Shown here piece by piece: positions 1 to 8,774 of a stretch of 64,000 bases of DNA. A program made the translations under genes and the position numbers. The notes below the pieces were generated by a model, which saw nothing but the letters and a program-made list of their open reading frames with translations, made no database searches and was not told the origin of the DNA. Source of the stretch: Schaalia odontolytica (GTDB lineage Bacteria > Actinomycetota > Actinomycetes > Actinomycetales > Actinomycetaceae); the NCBI RefSeq assembly GCF_024584435.1, contig NZ_CP102197.1, forward strand, positions 1,550,001 through 1,614,000. The letters run 5' to 3'. Each line of letters starts with the position of its first letter. The first letter of the stretch is position 1.

Positions 1-165
1 CAGGGTCCGGGGTCGGAGCGGGGTCCGGGGTCGGTGCGGGAGTGGGCGTGGGGTCCGGGCTCGGCGTGGGGTCCGGGCTCGGCGTGGGGTCCGGAGAGGG
101 GGCCGGGCTCGGCGTGGGGCCAGGGTCCGGGGTCGGAGCGGGGCCGGGAGAGGGCGTCGGCACGG
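1..165. repeat. Pro-rich wall-spanning tandem repeat (coding)
   Basis: Near-identical 18-base units (GGGTCCGGGCTCGGCGTG and variants) repeat to the left edge of the window. On the minus strand they encode a PSPDPTPSPDP-type spacer typical of the cell-wall-spanning segment of surface proteins. Copy number could vary between strains. Confidence 0.8.
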
Positions 166-2398
166 GTTGGTCATTCCCGCCGGGCGCCGGGCGGTCTGCG
201 TGGTGACCGGCACGCACGACAACCGTGAACGACTGGGGGGCGACGAGCGTACGCTCCCCGCTGCGTGCCCCGACCTCGATGCGGTAGGTCCCCGGCGCGC
301 TGAACACCCAGTTGCCGTGCATGTGGGTGGCCTCGGTCGTGTGAACGACGCCGTCTGCCTTGGTCGAGTCAAAGTGCACCTTGGCCGCGCTCCCGAAGGC
401 CCCTCCCTGGAAGAAAGCGGCACGCGCCCCCTCGGGGGCCTCGGCCAGATGCAGGGTGAGGTCAGCGCCGTCGGGGAGGGCCGCGTAGTCGATCCCCTCC
501 GTGGACAGGCCCGGCCAGACGATGTCGCTGTTCTGGGTTTCGGGGAGCACGTAGGTCGCGCTACCAACCGGACCGAGAACGTCGTAACTGGGATCCGACA
601 GTGACGAGGGCCGCACGAAGCGCGCGTTGGGTGCCACGGCCAGGGTCGTCGAAGACAGGGTGCGCAGCACCGAGGTGCGTGCGGCGGTCAGCGAGTCGTC
701 CTTGACCGCCAGCCCGTAGGTAATGCCGGCGGCGGCGTTCTGCTGGGTCAGGCGCACATCCAGGTGGCCTCGCGCGATCTCGACCGGATCATTGAGGAGG
801 GGCGAGGCAGGCGCCGGGCTGGTTCCTCCACCATTATCGGGACTGGGCGCCGGGTCGGGTGTGGGCGCCGGGTCGGGTGTGGGCGCCGGGTCTGGGGCTG
901 GTTCCTCCGGGACAGAAGCGCCGGCACGCACGTGAAGCGTGGCGGTCAGACCCACGTGCTCGCCGACCGTGACGTCGCTGGCCTCGGCAACTGTCATGAC
1001 GGCGTCTGACAGCGGGTGGGGACGGATCGTGACGCGCATGTGCATGGGCTCGCCCTGGCACACCCCCAGGTCCTGAGCCTTCGTGTCCATGCCTCCCGCA
1101 CCCAGCGTCCCCTCCATGGAGCACCAGGGGCTGAAGTCATACTTGGACTCGAGGAACTCGATCTTATAGGTCGCGCGCAGGCTCGGGTCGGCAGCTCGCA
1201 CGGTCGCGGTGTATTGGTCGGTCGTGCCCGGTTTGAGATCGTAGGAGACATCAACGCGGCGCGACGACAGCGGCAGGCTGTCGGGATTCCACACGGGAGC
1301 GGGATCGGGGTTGGAGGGGCCGAGGAGTTGCTCGCCCGTTCCCACCGAGACCGGTTCCTTATCCCTTTGAGAGTACTGGGCGGCCTGGGAGATCCATCGG
1401 GCCGAGGAGGAATCCTGGGGAATGTAGATCGCCTGGACCGAGGCGGCATCGGCCCCGAGCAGTTCGGAGACAGTGGCACGGCCCGCCTCGACCGGCACCT
1501 CTGTGAGGAAGTAGCCGTTGACGGTGATCCACGCGCGACCGGCGTCGGTGGCCACGCCCGTGTCGATGGTGATGTCGGTGAGATGGTTGTCGCCCGGATG
1601 CTCTCGCTGCGCGTGAGGGGCGAGCGTCAGCGTGGGAACGGCTCCCTGGCCGTCCCCACGCTCGGGGCGTGCGGCGTTGTATGCGCTCGTGATGTCCTTG
1701 ATGGTGCCCTCGGAGGGGTTGGCGCCTCCAACCTGCCAGACGAGCGGGGTGAGGGGCGAGGAGTAGATCGCCTTGCCGTCGGCGCTGCGCGCCGTCATCT
1801 TGTAGGTCGCAACGTAGCGGCCCGGCTGCGTAAACGTGGTGTAGAGATGCGTATGGCGCGGGTTGTACACGCTGCGATAGGCGGTATCGTGGCTCGAGAG
1901 GAAACGATTGACGCTGTCGCCGTTGTCGATGAACATCTCCATGCGTCCCGGGCCATCAACACTCACGAGGTCAAGGGTGTAGGTGTCGCCTTCAAACTTG
2001 TCGGTGTCGCCGATCTCACCAGCTCCCAGACCCGCCCAGATGGGCGTGTTTCCAGGTCCGGGATTCTGCGGCGCGGCGTTGAGGACGCTTCCCTCCGCTC
2101 CGAGGAAGGACAGGTCCGGGCGACCGGCGGGGACGACGAGCTGCGACTTCGCCTCGTCCTTCTCCCCCGTTCCGGTCCATGCCTTGGGTAGCCACAGGAC
2201 TGTCTTCTCCATCGGGAGGTTGATGGTGTTGAGCGAGAAGCTCGAGGTGTCGTCGTGCCAGATGGGGATGGGCGCGTCGACGTGCTGTCCGGTGACGATC
2301 CAGTCCTTGTCCTGGTCGGGTCCGGCCCACGCCGCACTGGGAGCCAGTGCCAGGAACAGGGCGAGCGCTGCGGTGCTCACGCGTCGCAGGTATGACAT
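1..2398 (-). CDS. Choice-of-anchor M surface protein (TIGR03769 type), 3' end outside window
   Basis: This is a secreted, probably wall-attached protein; about 799 codons are present and the C-terminus with any sorting signal lies beyond base 1. The ATG at 2398 follows an AGAGG site and opens a signal peptide ending near SAAWA. The N-terminal region contains HVDAPIPIW and later HTHLYTTFTQPGRY. A second, more canonical actinobacterial surface-anchored domain spans about residues 555-720, with YVLPETQ, WPGLSTEGI and the signature HMHGNWVFSAPGTY. The two regions are separated by a Pro/Asp linker of PDPAPT units, and a second Pro-rich spacer runs off the window edge. In characterised genomes such multi-copy proteins sit next to a metal-type ABC transporter operon whose binding protein carries one copy of the same domain, and they may act as surface receptors; that transporter would be expected to the left. 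A Zur-like palindrome lies 30 bp upstream. The role in zinc capture is inferred. Confidence 0.85.
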   Translation of the reverse strand, partial: MSYLRRVSTAALALFLALAPSAAWAGPDQDKDWIVTGQHVDAPIPIWHDDTSSFSLNTINLPMEKTVLWLPKAWTGTGEKDEAKSQLVVPAGRPDLSFLGAEGSVLNAAPQNPGPGNTPIWAGLGAGEIGDTDKFEGDTYTLDLVSVDGPGRMEMFIDNGDSVNRFLSSHDTAYRSVYNPRHTHLYTTFTQPGRYVATYKMTARSADGKAIYSSPLTPLVWQVGGANPSEGTIKDITSAYNAARPERGDGQGAVPTLTLAPHAQREHPGDNHLTDITIDTGVATDAGRAWITVNGYFLTEVPVEAGRATVSELLGADAASVQAIYIPQDSSSARWISQAAQYSQRDKEPVSVGTGEQLLGPSNPDPAPVWNPDSLPLSSRRVDVSYDLKPGTTDQYTATVRAADPSLRATYKIEFLESKYDFSPWCSMEGTLGAGGMDTKAQDLGVCQGEPMHMRVTIRPHPLSDAVMTVAEASDVTVGEHVGLTATLHVRAGASVPEEPAPDPAPTPDPAPTPDPAPSPDNGGGTSPAPASPLLNDPVEIARGHLDVRLTQQNAAAGITYGLAVKDDSLTAARTSVLRTLSSTTLAVAPNARFVRPSSLSDPSYDVLGPVGSATYVLPETQNSDIVWPGLSTEGIDYAALPDGADLTLHLAEAPEGARAAFFQGGAFGSAAKVHFDSTKADGVVHTTEATHMHGNWVFSAPGTYRIEVGARSGERTLVAPQSFTVVVRAGHHADRPAPGGNDQPVPTPSPGPAPTPDPGPTPSPAPSPDPTPSPDPTPSPDPTPTPAPTPDPAPTPDP
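843..905. repeat. Short 21-base tandem repeat encoding PDPAPT linker
   Basis: About three copies of a 21-base unit (GGCGCCGGGTCGGGTGTG core) encode an inter-domain PDPAPTPDPAP linker in the surface protein on the minus strand. Confidence 0.75.
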
Positions 2399-2427
2399 TC
2401 GGGTGCCTCTTCTAGCTATATTGTTGG

Positions 2428-2442
2428 TGAGAATCATTATCA
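2428..2442. promoter_or_regulatory. Zur/Fur-type operator
   Basis: TGAGAATCATTATCA is a 15-bp near-palindrome (6 of 7 arm pairs match) that fits the actinobacterial Zur box pattern TGAnAATnATTnTCA. It lies between the divergent surface-protein gene (start 2398) and xth (start 2524), 30 bp from the former. Zinc control is inferred from the box and from the family of the downstream protein; another Fur-family regulator is possible. Confidence 0.7.
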
Positions 2443-2523
2443 CTCTGAATAAGCGCTTGCACAACTCACGCACCTCGCGCGTTTCGCCCGGACTCCCCCG
2501 TCGAGCGCCGATAGGCTCGCCTC

Positions 2524-3339
2524 ATGAGATTCGCGACCTGGAACGTCAACTCCATCCGCACACGCATCGATCGCGTCATCGCCTTCCTCGAGCGCTCAGA
2601 CACGGACGTCCTCGCCATGCAGGAGATCAAATGCAGGCCCGACCAGTTCCCCACCGCCCCCTTTGAGGAGGCCGGCTACCAGGTGGCCGTCCACGGCCTC
2701 AACCAGTGGAACGGGGTCGCCGTCGCCTCCCGCCTCGCCATCACGGACGTCCGCGATCACTTTCCTCACCAGCCCAGCTTCGGAGAGCCCGCCACGGTAG
2801 AGGCGCGCGCGCTGGGCGTCACCGTCGACGTGACCGGGGTGCTTGAGGCCCGCGAGGGCTCGCCTTCCTCGCTCACGATCTGGAGCCTCTACGTACCCAA
2901 CGGCCGTGAGCTTGACAACCCTCACTACGCGTATAAGCTCGACTGGCTCGCGACGCTCGCCGAGCAGGGGCGCACGTGGCTCAGCGACTCGCAGGCCCTG
3001 ATCGCACTCGTCGGAGACTGGAACGTGGCTCCCCACGACGAGGATGTGTGGGACATGTCGGTCTTCGAGGGATCCACACACGTCTCACCCGCCGAGCGCG
3101 ACGCCTTCGCGGCCTTTGAACGCGACGGTTGGGTCGAGGTCACCCGAGACCGCGTCACCAACTACACCTACTGGGACTATCAGAAGTTGCGCTTCCCGAA
3201 GAATCAGGGAATGCGCATCGACTTCGCCTACTGCTCGGCGCCGCTGGCGGCGCGCGTGACAGGCGCTCACATTGACCGCGACGAGCGCAAAGGAAAGGGG
3301 GCCTCGGACCACGTGCCGGTCATCGTCGACGTCGCCTAG
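2524..3339 (+). CDS. xth: Exodeoxyribonuclease III (AP endonuclease)
   Basis: This 271-residue exonuclease/endonuclease/phosphatase-fold enzyme acts in base-excision repair by cleaving DNA at abasic sites and trimming 3' blocking groups. It starts MRFATWNVNSIR. It shows the metal-binding Glu in MQEIKC (near residue 38), the Asp/Asn pair in GDWNVAP (near 165) and the terminal GASDHVPV with the catalytic Asp-His. The length is normal for the family. It is transcribed divergently from the zinc-linked surface gene and has no obvious operon partner; the next gene converges on it. Confidence 0.95.
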   Translation: MRFATWNVNSIRTRIDRVIAFLERSDTDVLAMQEIKCRPDQFPTAPFEEAGYQVAVHGLNQWNGVAVASRLAITDVRDHFPHQPSFGEPATVEARALGVTVDVTGVLEAREGSPSSLTIWSLYVPNGRELDNPHYAYKLDWLATLAEQGRTWLSDSQALIALVGDWNVAPHDEDVWDMSVFEGSTHVSPAERDAFAAFERDGWVEVTRDRVTNYTYWDYQKLRFPKNQGMRIDFAYCSAPLAARVTGAHIDRDERKGKGASDHVPVIVDVA

Positions 3340-3348
3340 GCCGACCCG

Positions 3349-4179
3349 TCACCCTTCTCCCCCGGCAACGCCCACCGAGGAGCAGCTTCGAACCGTCTCG
3401 AGGAGCGAGGCGTTGAGAGATGACCAGTTCTCGCGATGCCACTGGCCGAAAGGCTCCTCGCCGACGAAGCAGGCGCTCGCGGTCAGGTCGCGGTCGGCCC
3501 AGACGAAGGACCCTGCCTGTCCGAAGTGTCCGATAGTGCGAGCGCTGGCATCCGGCGCGCTCCAGTGCGGAGCCTTCTCGCCCCGAATCTCCACTCCGAG
3601 CCCCCACGGGCACGGAGTGAACCTTCCATACCCCGGCACGACTCCCGCAAGAGCCGGGAACTGAGACATGGCAGCGAGCGCTGCGAGGGGCTCGCTCACG
3701 AGGGTTGGTCGTGCCAGCTCGGCACCAAAGAGGCTCAGGTCGGCGGCGCTGGCGACGCCTGCGTGCGCCGGGCTGCCCGGAATCTGCGCCGATGCCATGC
3801 CCAGGGGATCGAAGATGACCTGCTTCACCCAGCGGTCGATCTCCATTCCGGTCACGTCCTCCAGGAGTTTTCCGAGCACGTCGAAACCCTCGTTGGAGTA
3901 GATCCGCCGCTTACCCGGGGCGGCCGCGGGCCGGCGCCCTTCGAAGGGCAGGCCCGAGGCGTGTGAGAGCAGGTGGCGCACCGTCGATCCGGGCGGGCCG
4001 GCGGGAGCATCCAAGGTGGTCAGCCCCCGGTCAACGGCTACGAGCACCGACCACGCGACGATGGGCTTGGTCACGGACGCCAGCGGGAAGACCCGATCGA
4101 GGTCGCCGTGCGAATAGAGGACGTCGCCCCCGACACGCAGGACGAGGGCGACGTCAAATGACGGGAGAGGACCGATCAC
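3349..4179 (-). CDS. Serine hydrolase, class C beta-lactamase/esterase family
   Basis: This is a 276-residue penicillin-recognising fold enzyme without a signal peptide, so probably cytoplasmic. It carries the three active-site motifs: SVTK with the nucleophilic Ser, YSN (as YSNEGFDV) and a HFGQAG element in place of KTG. The GTG start at 4179 overlaps the stop of the upstream TetR-family gene by 4 bases (GTGA), which implies translational coupling. Longer readings from upstream starts would run inside the tetR gene and are rejected. The substrate is unknown; family members are often esterases or D-amino-acid peptidases rather than true beta-lactamases. Confidence 0.85.
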   Translation of the reverse strand: MIGPLPSFDVALVLRVGGDVLYSHGDLDRVFPLASVTKPIVAWSVLVAVDRGLTTLDAPAGPPGSTVRHLLSHASGLPFEGRRPAAAPGKRRIYSNEGFDVLGKLLEDVTGMEIDRWVKQVIFDPLGMASAQIPGSPAHAGVASAADLSLFGAELARPTLVSEPLAALAAMSQFPALAGVVPGYGRFTPCPWGLGVEIRGEKAPHWSAPDASARTIGHFGQAGSFVWADRDLTASACFVGEEPFGQWHRENWSSLNASLLETVRSCSSVGVAGGEG

Positions 4180-4955
4180 GCGGTGGCCTCCGGGGCCGCT
4201 GCTTCGGCGGCGGCGGTGGTCTTCTCGCTGATCTTGCGCAGCGTGCGCGCGTACACCTCTGCAACCTCCTCGGGAACCGAGGCCCCCAGCTGCAGCACGT
4301 AGTGCGCGGGCAGGTGCAGGAGCTGGACGCACACGGCCAGGAAGTCGGCGACGAACTCCCGCGCGTCGATCGGCTCGTCGTTGTAGCGCGCGGAGACGAC
4401 GGAGCCGTACCAGTAGCGGATCAGAATCTTCGCGAGGGTGCGAGGGGTGGTGCCGATGTCGGCCCCCTCCTCCTCCACGAAGTTGTGGATCATGACCGCG
4501 AGGGCTTCCTCCATCTGCTGCGTCCGGTACTTGTAGTGGGCGTGCGCGGGGTGCGCCTCCGAGGACGCCTCCGCCCACAGGACACAGTCCAACGCGATGG
4601 CAGCGTCGGCACCGGGCTTCATGGCGAAGCGCATTTCGCCGACCGCCCAGTCGACAAACGAGCCAGCGGTGATGCCACCCTCGTCGAAGCCGCCTTCCAC
4701 CTCGTCGTTAATCGTCACGTCGAAGAGGGCGTTCATGTCCTCGTGACGCTGGATCGCGCTGCGCAGGATCGCTTCCTTGGAAGGAAAGTGATAGACGACA
4801 GCGGGGTGTGAAATACCGACTCGACGACCGAGGTCGCGCAGAGAAAAGCCGTTGTAGCCTCGCTCTGCGATGAGGACCATCGCTGCCGAGAGGATGGATT
4901 CGCGCGTCGCCTGTCCGACGGAGTAGGCGCCACGGGCCTTCCTCTGGGTTGTCAT
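4176..4955 (-). CDS. TetR/AcrR family transcriptional regulator
   Basis: The predicted protein has 259 residues with an N-terminal helix-turn-helix (about residues 20-65: ESILSAAMVLIAERGYNGFS, then a recognition helix in HPAVVYHFPSKEAI). A ligand-binding helical domain and an Ala/Glu-rich tail follow. The ATG at 4955 is preferred over a TTG 27 bases upstream because CAGGAG lies 6 bases before it. The gene is coupled to the downstream serine hydrolase, so it probably controls that gene and itself. The ligand cannot be told from sequence. Confidence 0.9.
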   Translation of the reverse strand: MTTQRKARGAYSVGQATRESILSAAMVLIAERGYNGFSLRDLGRRVGISHPAVVYHFPSKEAILRSAIQRHEDMNALFDVTINDEVEGGFDEGGITAGSFVDWAVGEMRFAMKPGADAAIALDCVLWAEASSEAHPAHAHYKYRTQQMEEALAVMIHNFVEEEGADIGTTPRTLAKILIRYWYGSVVSARYNDEPIDAREFVADFLAVCVQLLHLPAHYVLQLGASVPEEVAEVYARTLRKISEKTTAAAEAAAPEATA

Positions 4956-5030
4956 ATCATCTCCTGCTGTTGCGAACGCCAAATACCAAGCGTCCGAAAT
5001 ACAAACTGGTTGTCAGTGTAGCGCGCTATC

Positions 5031-7643
5031 TCAGGGTTTATCAACATTCATAACAAGCCCGTCGAAGGATTCGTTGATGTCAACAGTCACATTCTGACCA
5101 TCATTGACGTCTCCCGCCAGCACAAACACTGCCAATCGATCGCCAATCTCACGCTGAATTAGGCGGCGCAGCGGGCGTGCCCCGAACGCCGGATCGTAGC
5201 CTGTGCGAGCCAGCCAGCCGCGCGCAGGCTCGGTCACTGTCAAGCCAATACGGCGGTCCACCAGGCGGCGCTGCAGCGACTCAACCAGCAAATCGACGAT
5301 CTCGCCCAGATTTTCGCGGGTGAGCGGATCGAAGACGACAGTCTCATCCAACCGGTTAAGAAACTCCGGTCGGAAGCTCGCGTGCACGACGGACATGACG
5401 GCGTCTCGCTTCCCTTCCGGCGTCAGGTCGGGATCGGCCAGGAACTGCGACCCGAGGTTTGACGTGAGGATCAAGATGGTGTGACGGAAGTCCACCGTCC
5501 GGCCCTGACCGTCGGTGAGGCGGCCGTCGTCAAGAACCTGCAGGAGAACGTCGAAGATCTCGGGATCCGCCTTCTCAACCTCGTCCAGGAGAACGACCGA
5601 ATACGGGCGCCGCCGCACGGCCTCGGTCAGCTGACCCCCCTGCTCGTATCCGACGTACCCCGGAGGGGCGCCAACGAGGCGCGCAACCGAATGCTTCTCC
5701 GAGTACTCGGACATGTCAATGCGGACAATGGCACGCTCGTCATCAAAGAGGAACTCGGCCAGCGACTTGGCAAGCTCGGTCTTTCCCACGCCCGTCGGCC
5801 CTAGGAAGAGGAAGGAACCCGTCGGTCGATTCGGGTCGGCGAGGCCCGCGCGCGAGCGGCGAACCGCGTCCGAGACGGCCCGCACGGCCTCCTTCTGTCC
5901 GATGAGGCGTTTGGCGAGTTCATCCTCCATGTGCAGGAGCTTCTCCGTTTCGGTCTGCAGGAGCTTGCCCGTCGGAATGCCGGTCCACGCTTCGATGACC
6001 TCGGCGATCTCCGCGGGGCCAACCTTCTCCGCGATCATCGGCTCGGCTTCGCCGACACTGTCCTGCGCGTCGGCTCGTGCTTCCTCCTGCGCGATCTGAC
6101 GTTCGACGTCTGGGATCTCGCCGTTCTGGAGACGACCGGCTTCCTCCCAGCGCCCCTCGCGCACCGCCAGCTCCAGCTGCGTGCGCAGCGAGTCGAGCTG
6201 GACGCGCAGGTCGCCGACGCGGTTGTGCCCGGCCTTCTCGGCTTCCCAGCGGGCGGTGAGCGCACGCAGGTTCTCCTCGCGGTCGGCCAGGTCCGCGCGC
6301 AGCTTCGTCAGCCGTTCCGCCGTGGCCTCGTCGCGCCCGTCGGGATCGGACTCGGCAAGGTAGGACTCTTCCATCCGCAGGCGATCCACGCTGCGGCGCA
6401 GCTCGTCGATCTCGACCGGGGAGGAGTCCAGCTCCATCCGCAGACGGGAGGCGGCCTCGTCGATCAAGTCGATCGCCTTGTCGGGAAGCTGACGACCCGA
6501 GATGTAGCGATCCGACAGGGTGGCCGCGGCCACCAGGGCACCATCCGAGATGGTCACCTTGTGGTGAGCCTCGTACTTTGGCGCGATTCCACGCAGGATC
6601 GCGACGGTGTCCTCTACCGAGGGTTCGCCGACGAAGACCTGCTGGAAGCGTCGTTCGAGGGCGGGATCCTTCTCGATGTTCTCCCGGTACTCGTCGAGAG
6701 TCGTCGCACCGACCATGCGCAGTTCCCCGCGCGCCAGCATCGGCTTGAGCATGTTGCCCGCATCCATCGCGCCTTCGGATCCGCCACCGGCTCCGACGAC
6801 GGTGTGAAGCTCGTCGATGAAGGTGATGATCTGTCCGTCGGAGCGAGTGATCTCAGCGAGGACGGCCTTGAGGCGTTCCTCGAACTCTCCGCGATACTTG
6901 GCGCCTGCGACCATCGAGGACACGTCAAGGGAGACGAGGCGCTTGTCCCGCAGGGACTCGGGGACGTCACCGGCGACGATGCGCTGGGCGAGCCCTTCAA
7001 CGACGGCGGTCTTACCAACGCCCGGTTCACCGATGAGAACCGGGTTATTCTTCGTGCGTCTCGACAGGACCTGAATGACGCGCCGGATCTCGTTGTCGCG
7101 CCCGATGACGGGATCGAGCTTGCCTTCGCGCGCAACCTCGGTGAGATCGCGACCGTACTTCGACAGGGCCTCGAAGGATCCCTCGGGGTCGGGCGAGGTG
7201 ATCGGGTCGGGGCGTAGCTGCGCGAGGGCCTGCGCCAGGGCCTCATCGGTCGCACCCCCCTGGGTGAGGATGCGCCCCGCCTCGGTGTCGGAGGCAGCCA
7301 GCGCGATGAGCAAGTGCTCTGTCGACACATACTGGTCCGCACCCTTGTCTGCGCGCTCGCCCGCGTCCTGAACGACTGCGAGCAGGGAACGCGAGGGCTG
7401 GGCGCTCCCCGCGGACGCACCCTGGGTTGAGGGGAGTGCGACGAGCGCGCGTCTGGTCTGCGCACCGATCGCGCGAGAATCGGCTCCCACCGCCTTCAGC
7501 AGGGCAAGCGCTATGCCTCCCTGCTGTTCGATCAGGGCTTCCAGCAGGTGGACGGGCTCGACCTGCGGGTTCCCGGCCGCGGAAGCGGCCTGCAGCGCAG
7601 AGGCAATGGCCTCCTGCGCCTTCGATGTCATCTCACGTGCCAT
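5031..7643 (-). CDS. clpB: ATP-dependent chaperone ClpB
   Basis: This 870-residue Hsp104-class disaggregase extracts polypeptides from aggregates together with DnaK. Domains in order are: Clp-N repeats (about 1-150), first AAA+ module with Walker A GEPGVGKT and Walker B ITFIDELH, the coiled-coil middle domain (about 400-530), the second AAA+ module with GPTGVGKT and [11 protein letters not shown], and the D2-small domain. The presence of the M domain separates it from ClpA and ClpC. The start is the ATG at 7643, 8 bases after GGAGG; an upstream in-frame start would extend through the HspR operator. A HAIR operator lies 77 bp upstream, so heat-shock control by the HspR encoded at 14.4 kb is likely. 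Confidence 0.97.
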   Translation of the reverse strand: MAREMTSKAQEAIASALQAASAAGNPQVEPVHLLEALIEQQGGIALALLKAVGADSRAIGAQTRRALVALPSTQGASAGSAQPSRSLLAVVQDAGERADKGADQYVSTEHLLIALAASDTEAGRILTQGGATDEALAQALAQLRPDPITSPDPEGSFEALSKYGRDLTEVAREGKLDPVIGRDNEIRRVIQVLSRRTKNNPVLIGEPGVGKTAVVEGLAQRIVAGDVPESLRDKRLVSLDVSSMVAGAKYRGEFEERLKAVLAEITRSDGQIITFIDELHTVVGAGGGSEGAMDAGNMLKPMLARGELRMVGATTLDEYRENIEKDPALERRFQQVFVGEPSVEDTVAILRGIAPKYEAHHKVTISDGALVAAATLSDRYISGRQLPDKAIDLIDEAASRLRMELDSSPVEIDELRRSVDRLRMEESYLAESDPDGRDEATAERLTKLRADLADREENLRALTARWEAEKAGHNRVGDLRVQLDSLRTQLELAVREGRWEEAGRLQNGEIPDVERQIAQEEARADAQDSVGEAEPMIAEKVGPAEIAEVIEAWTGIPTGKLLQTETEKLLHMEDELAKRLIGQKEAVRAVSDAVRRSRAGLADPNRPTGSFLFLGPTGVGKTELAKSLAEFLFDDERAIVRIDMSEYSEKHSVARLVGAPPGYVGYEQGGQLTEAVRRRPYSVVLLDEVEKADPEIFDVLLQVLDDGRLTDGQGRTVDFRHTILILTSNLGSQFLADPDLTPEGKRDAVMSVVHASFRPEFLNRLDETVVFDPLTRENLGEIVDLLVESLQRRLVDRRIGLTVTEPARGWLARTGYDPAFGARPLRRLIQREIGDRLAVFVLAGDVNDGQNVTVDINESFDGLVMNVDKP

Positions 7644-7719
7644 GAGATCAATCCTCCAATGTGTTGCCGTGTTGCGTCGATGGCCCTCGACGCCTTCTGG
7701 TACACAGAACGACAGCAAA

Positions 7720-7740
7720 GTTGAGTCTATTCCACTCAAC
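7720..7740. promoter_or_regulatory. HAIR operator (HspR binding site) upstream of clpB
   Basis: GTTGAGT-N7-ACTCAAC is an inverted repeat with perfect arms and matches the known HspR inverted repeat CTTGAGT-N7-ACTCAAG with one changed base in each arm. It sits upstream of clpB on the minus strand. The same element precedes dnaK in this window. Confidence 0.92.
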
Positions 7741-7766
7741 GTCACCTTGGGGGATAGATCCGGCTC

Positions 7767-8432
7767 TCAGTTTCCAGGAAGCCAGGTGGGTCCGCCGAAG
7801 CCGCGCTGATGACCACCCGACGGCCCGGCCCCCTCGTCGTCGAGGCCGTAGCGCTCAGCGAGCGCCCGAAAGAGCTGCAGGGTGGTGGCAAGGGCGCACA
7901 TCACCTGCTGGACGAGCTGGGCATCCGTCGCCCCATACTCGTAATCACCATTGACCTCGGCGACGACGCGACCCCCCTCGACCTGGTCCGCGACGTAGGA
8001 CTTCGGCCAGAGAAACTCCCCATGCCAGGCCTGCAGGAAGTCACGCAGGTCCTCGCCGTACTCTGCGGGCACCAGCTGCTTCATAAAGGCGACAATCGAC
8101 AGGACCTCGCTCGAGTTGCCGAGGAAGCGGAAGCAAAACAGGTGTCCCTCCCACAAGCCGCACAGGTCACCATCGCCATCGATGCGCCACGCCCAGCCCT
8201 CGGTATCGAAAAGGAGGCCCAGCCGCTCCTGCGTGATGGGACGAACCATGTCAAAGCGGTTCACTTCGAACTCTGCGCTACCCGTGGCGATTCCTTCCAC
8301 CGTTTCTGCGTTGCCACTGCCCCATTGTTCCACATTGGCGGCGGCGTCGTCCGGCGGGATCGGGCGGCGAGGCGTCTCCTCGCCGTCGGCTCCACCGTCA
8401 GCATCCGCCCGCCATAGCCAGCCCATGATCAT
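7767..8432 (-). CDS. YbjN domain-containing protein
   Basis: The predicted soluble protein has 221 residues and an acidic low-complexity N-terminus. Its central region resembles the YbjN/type III secretion chaperone-like fold (RPITQERLGLLFDTEGWAWR, then LFCFRFLGNSSEVLSI). A second ATG six bases inside (8426) has better spacing to the upstream GTAGGGG and may be the real start. YbjN-fold proteins are thought to act as small regulatory or chaperone-like factors; no specific partner is visible here. It lies upstream of clpB in the same direction with the HAIR operator between them. Confidence 0.75.
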   Translation of the reverse strand: MIMGWLWRADADGGADGEETPRRPIPPDDAAANVEQWGSGNAETVEGIATGSAEFEVNRFDMVRPITQERLGLLFDTEGWAWRIDGDGDLCGLWEGHLFCFRFLGNSSEVLSIVAFMKQLVPAEYGEDLRDFLQAWHGEFLWPKSYVADQVEGGRVVAEVNGDYEYGATDAQLVQQVMCALATTLQLFRALAERYGLDDEGAGPSGGHQRGFGGPTWLPGN

Positions 8433-8774
8433 TCCCCTACTCGCGCTGATCGTCCCCGGCGCACATCGGCACCCTTATCATCGAGGCACACCCGCGTAGG
8501 CAGCCCCCACTGTTCAGCTGCATGCACACGCCCATCGGCCACCTCCAGCGCTCGCCACGATCACCATCAACACGATTGTTAACACCTTCACAGTAGCGCA
8601 GAATCGGCGAAAAACCAACGTTCTCAACGAGTCGCATTCCGAGTTGCCACCTCCGCAGCGCAACCACGGAAGCCATCGTCCCAGCTCATCCGGGTAGCCC
8701 CAGCAACAGAAACAGGTATTGTCTAATGGGTCACATTTTATCCCATCTGTTGCGCAGGCCTACCTCTTCCGCTA
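8433..8774. other. Intergenic region, no gene recognised
   Basis: This 342-base gap lies upstream of the YbjN gene and downstream of the DUF418 gene, both on the minus strand. It contains only an unconvincing 79-codon open frame without a clear ribosome site. It presumably carries the YbjN promoter; no confident element was found. Confidence 0.5.

Noticed and set aside
8437..8676. 79-codon open frame on the minus strand upstream of the YbjN gene
   Set aside because: It has no clear ribosome site, an odd composition (many Arg, Trp and Cys) and no recognisable motif.
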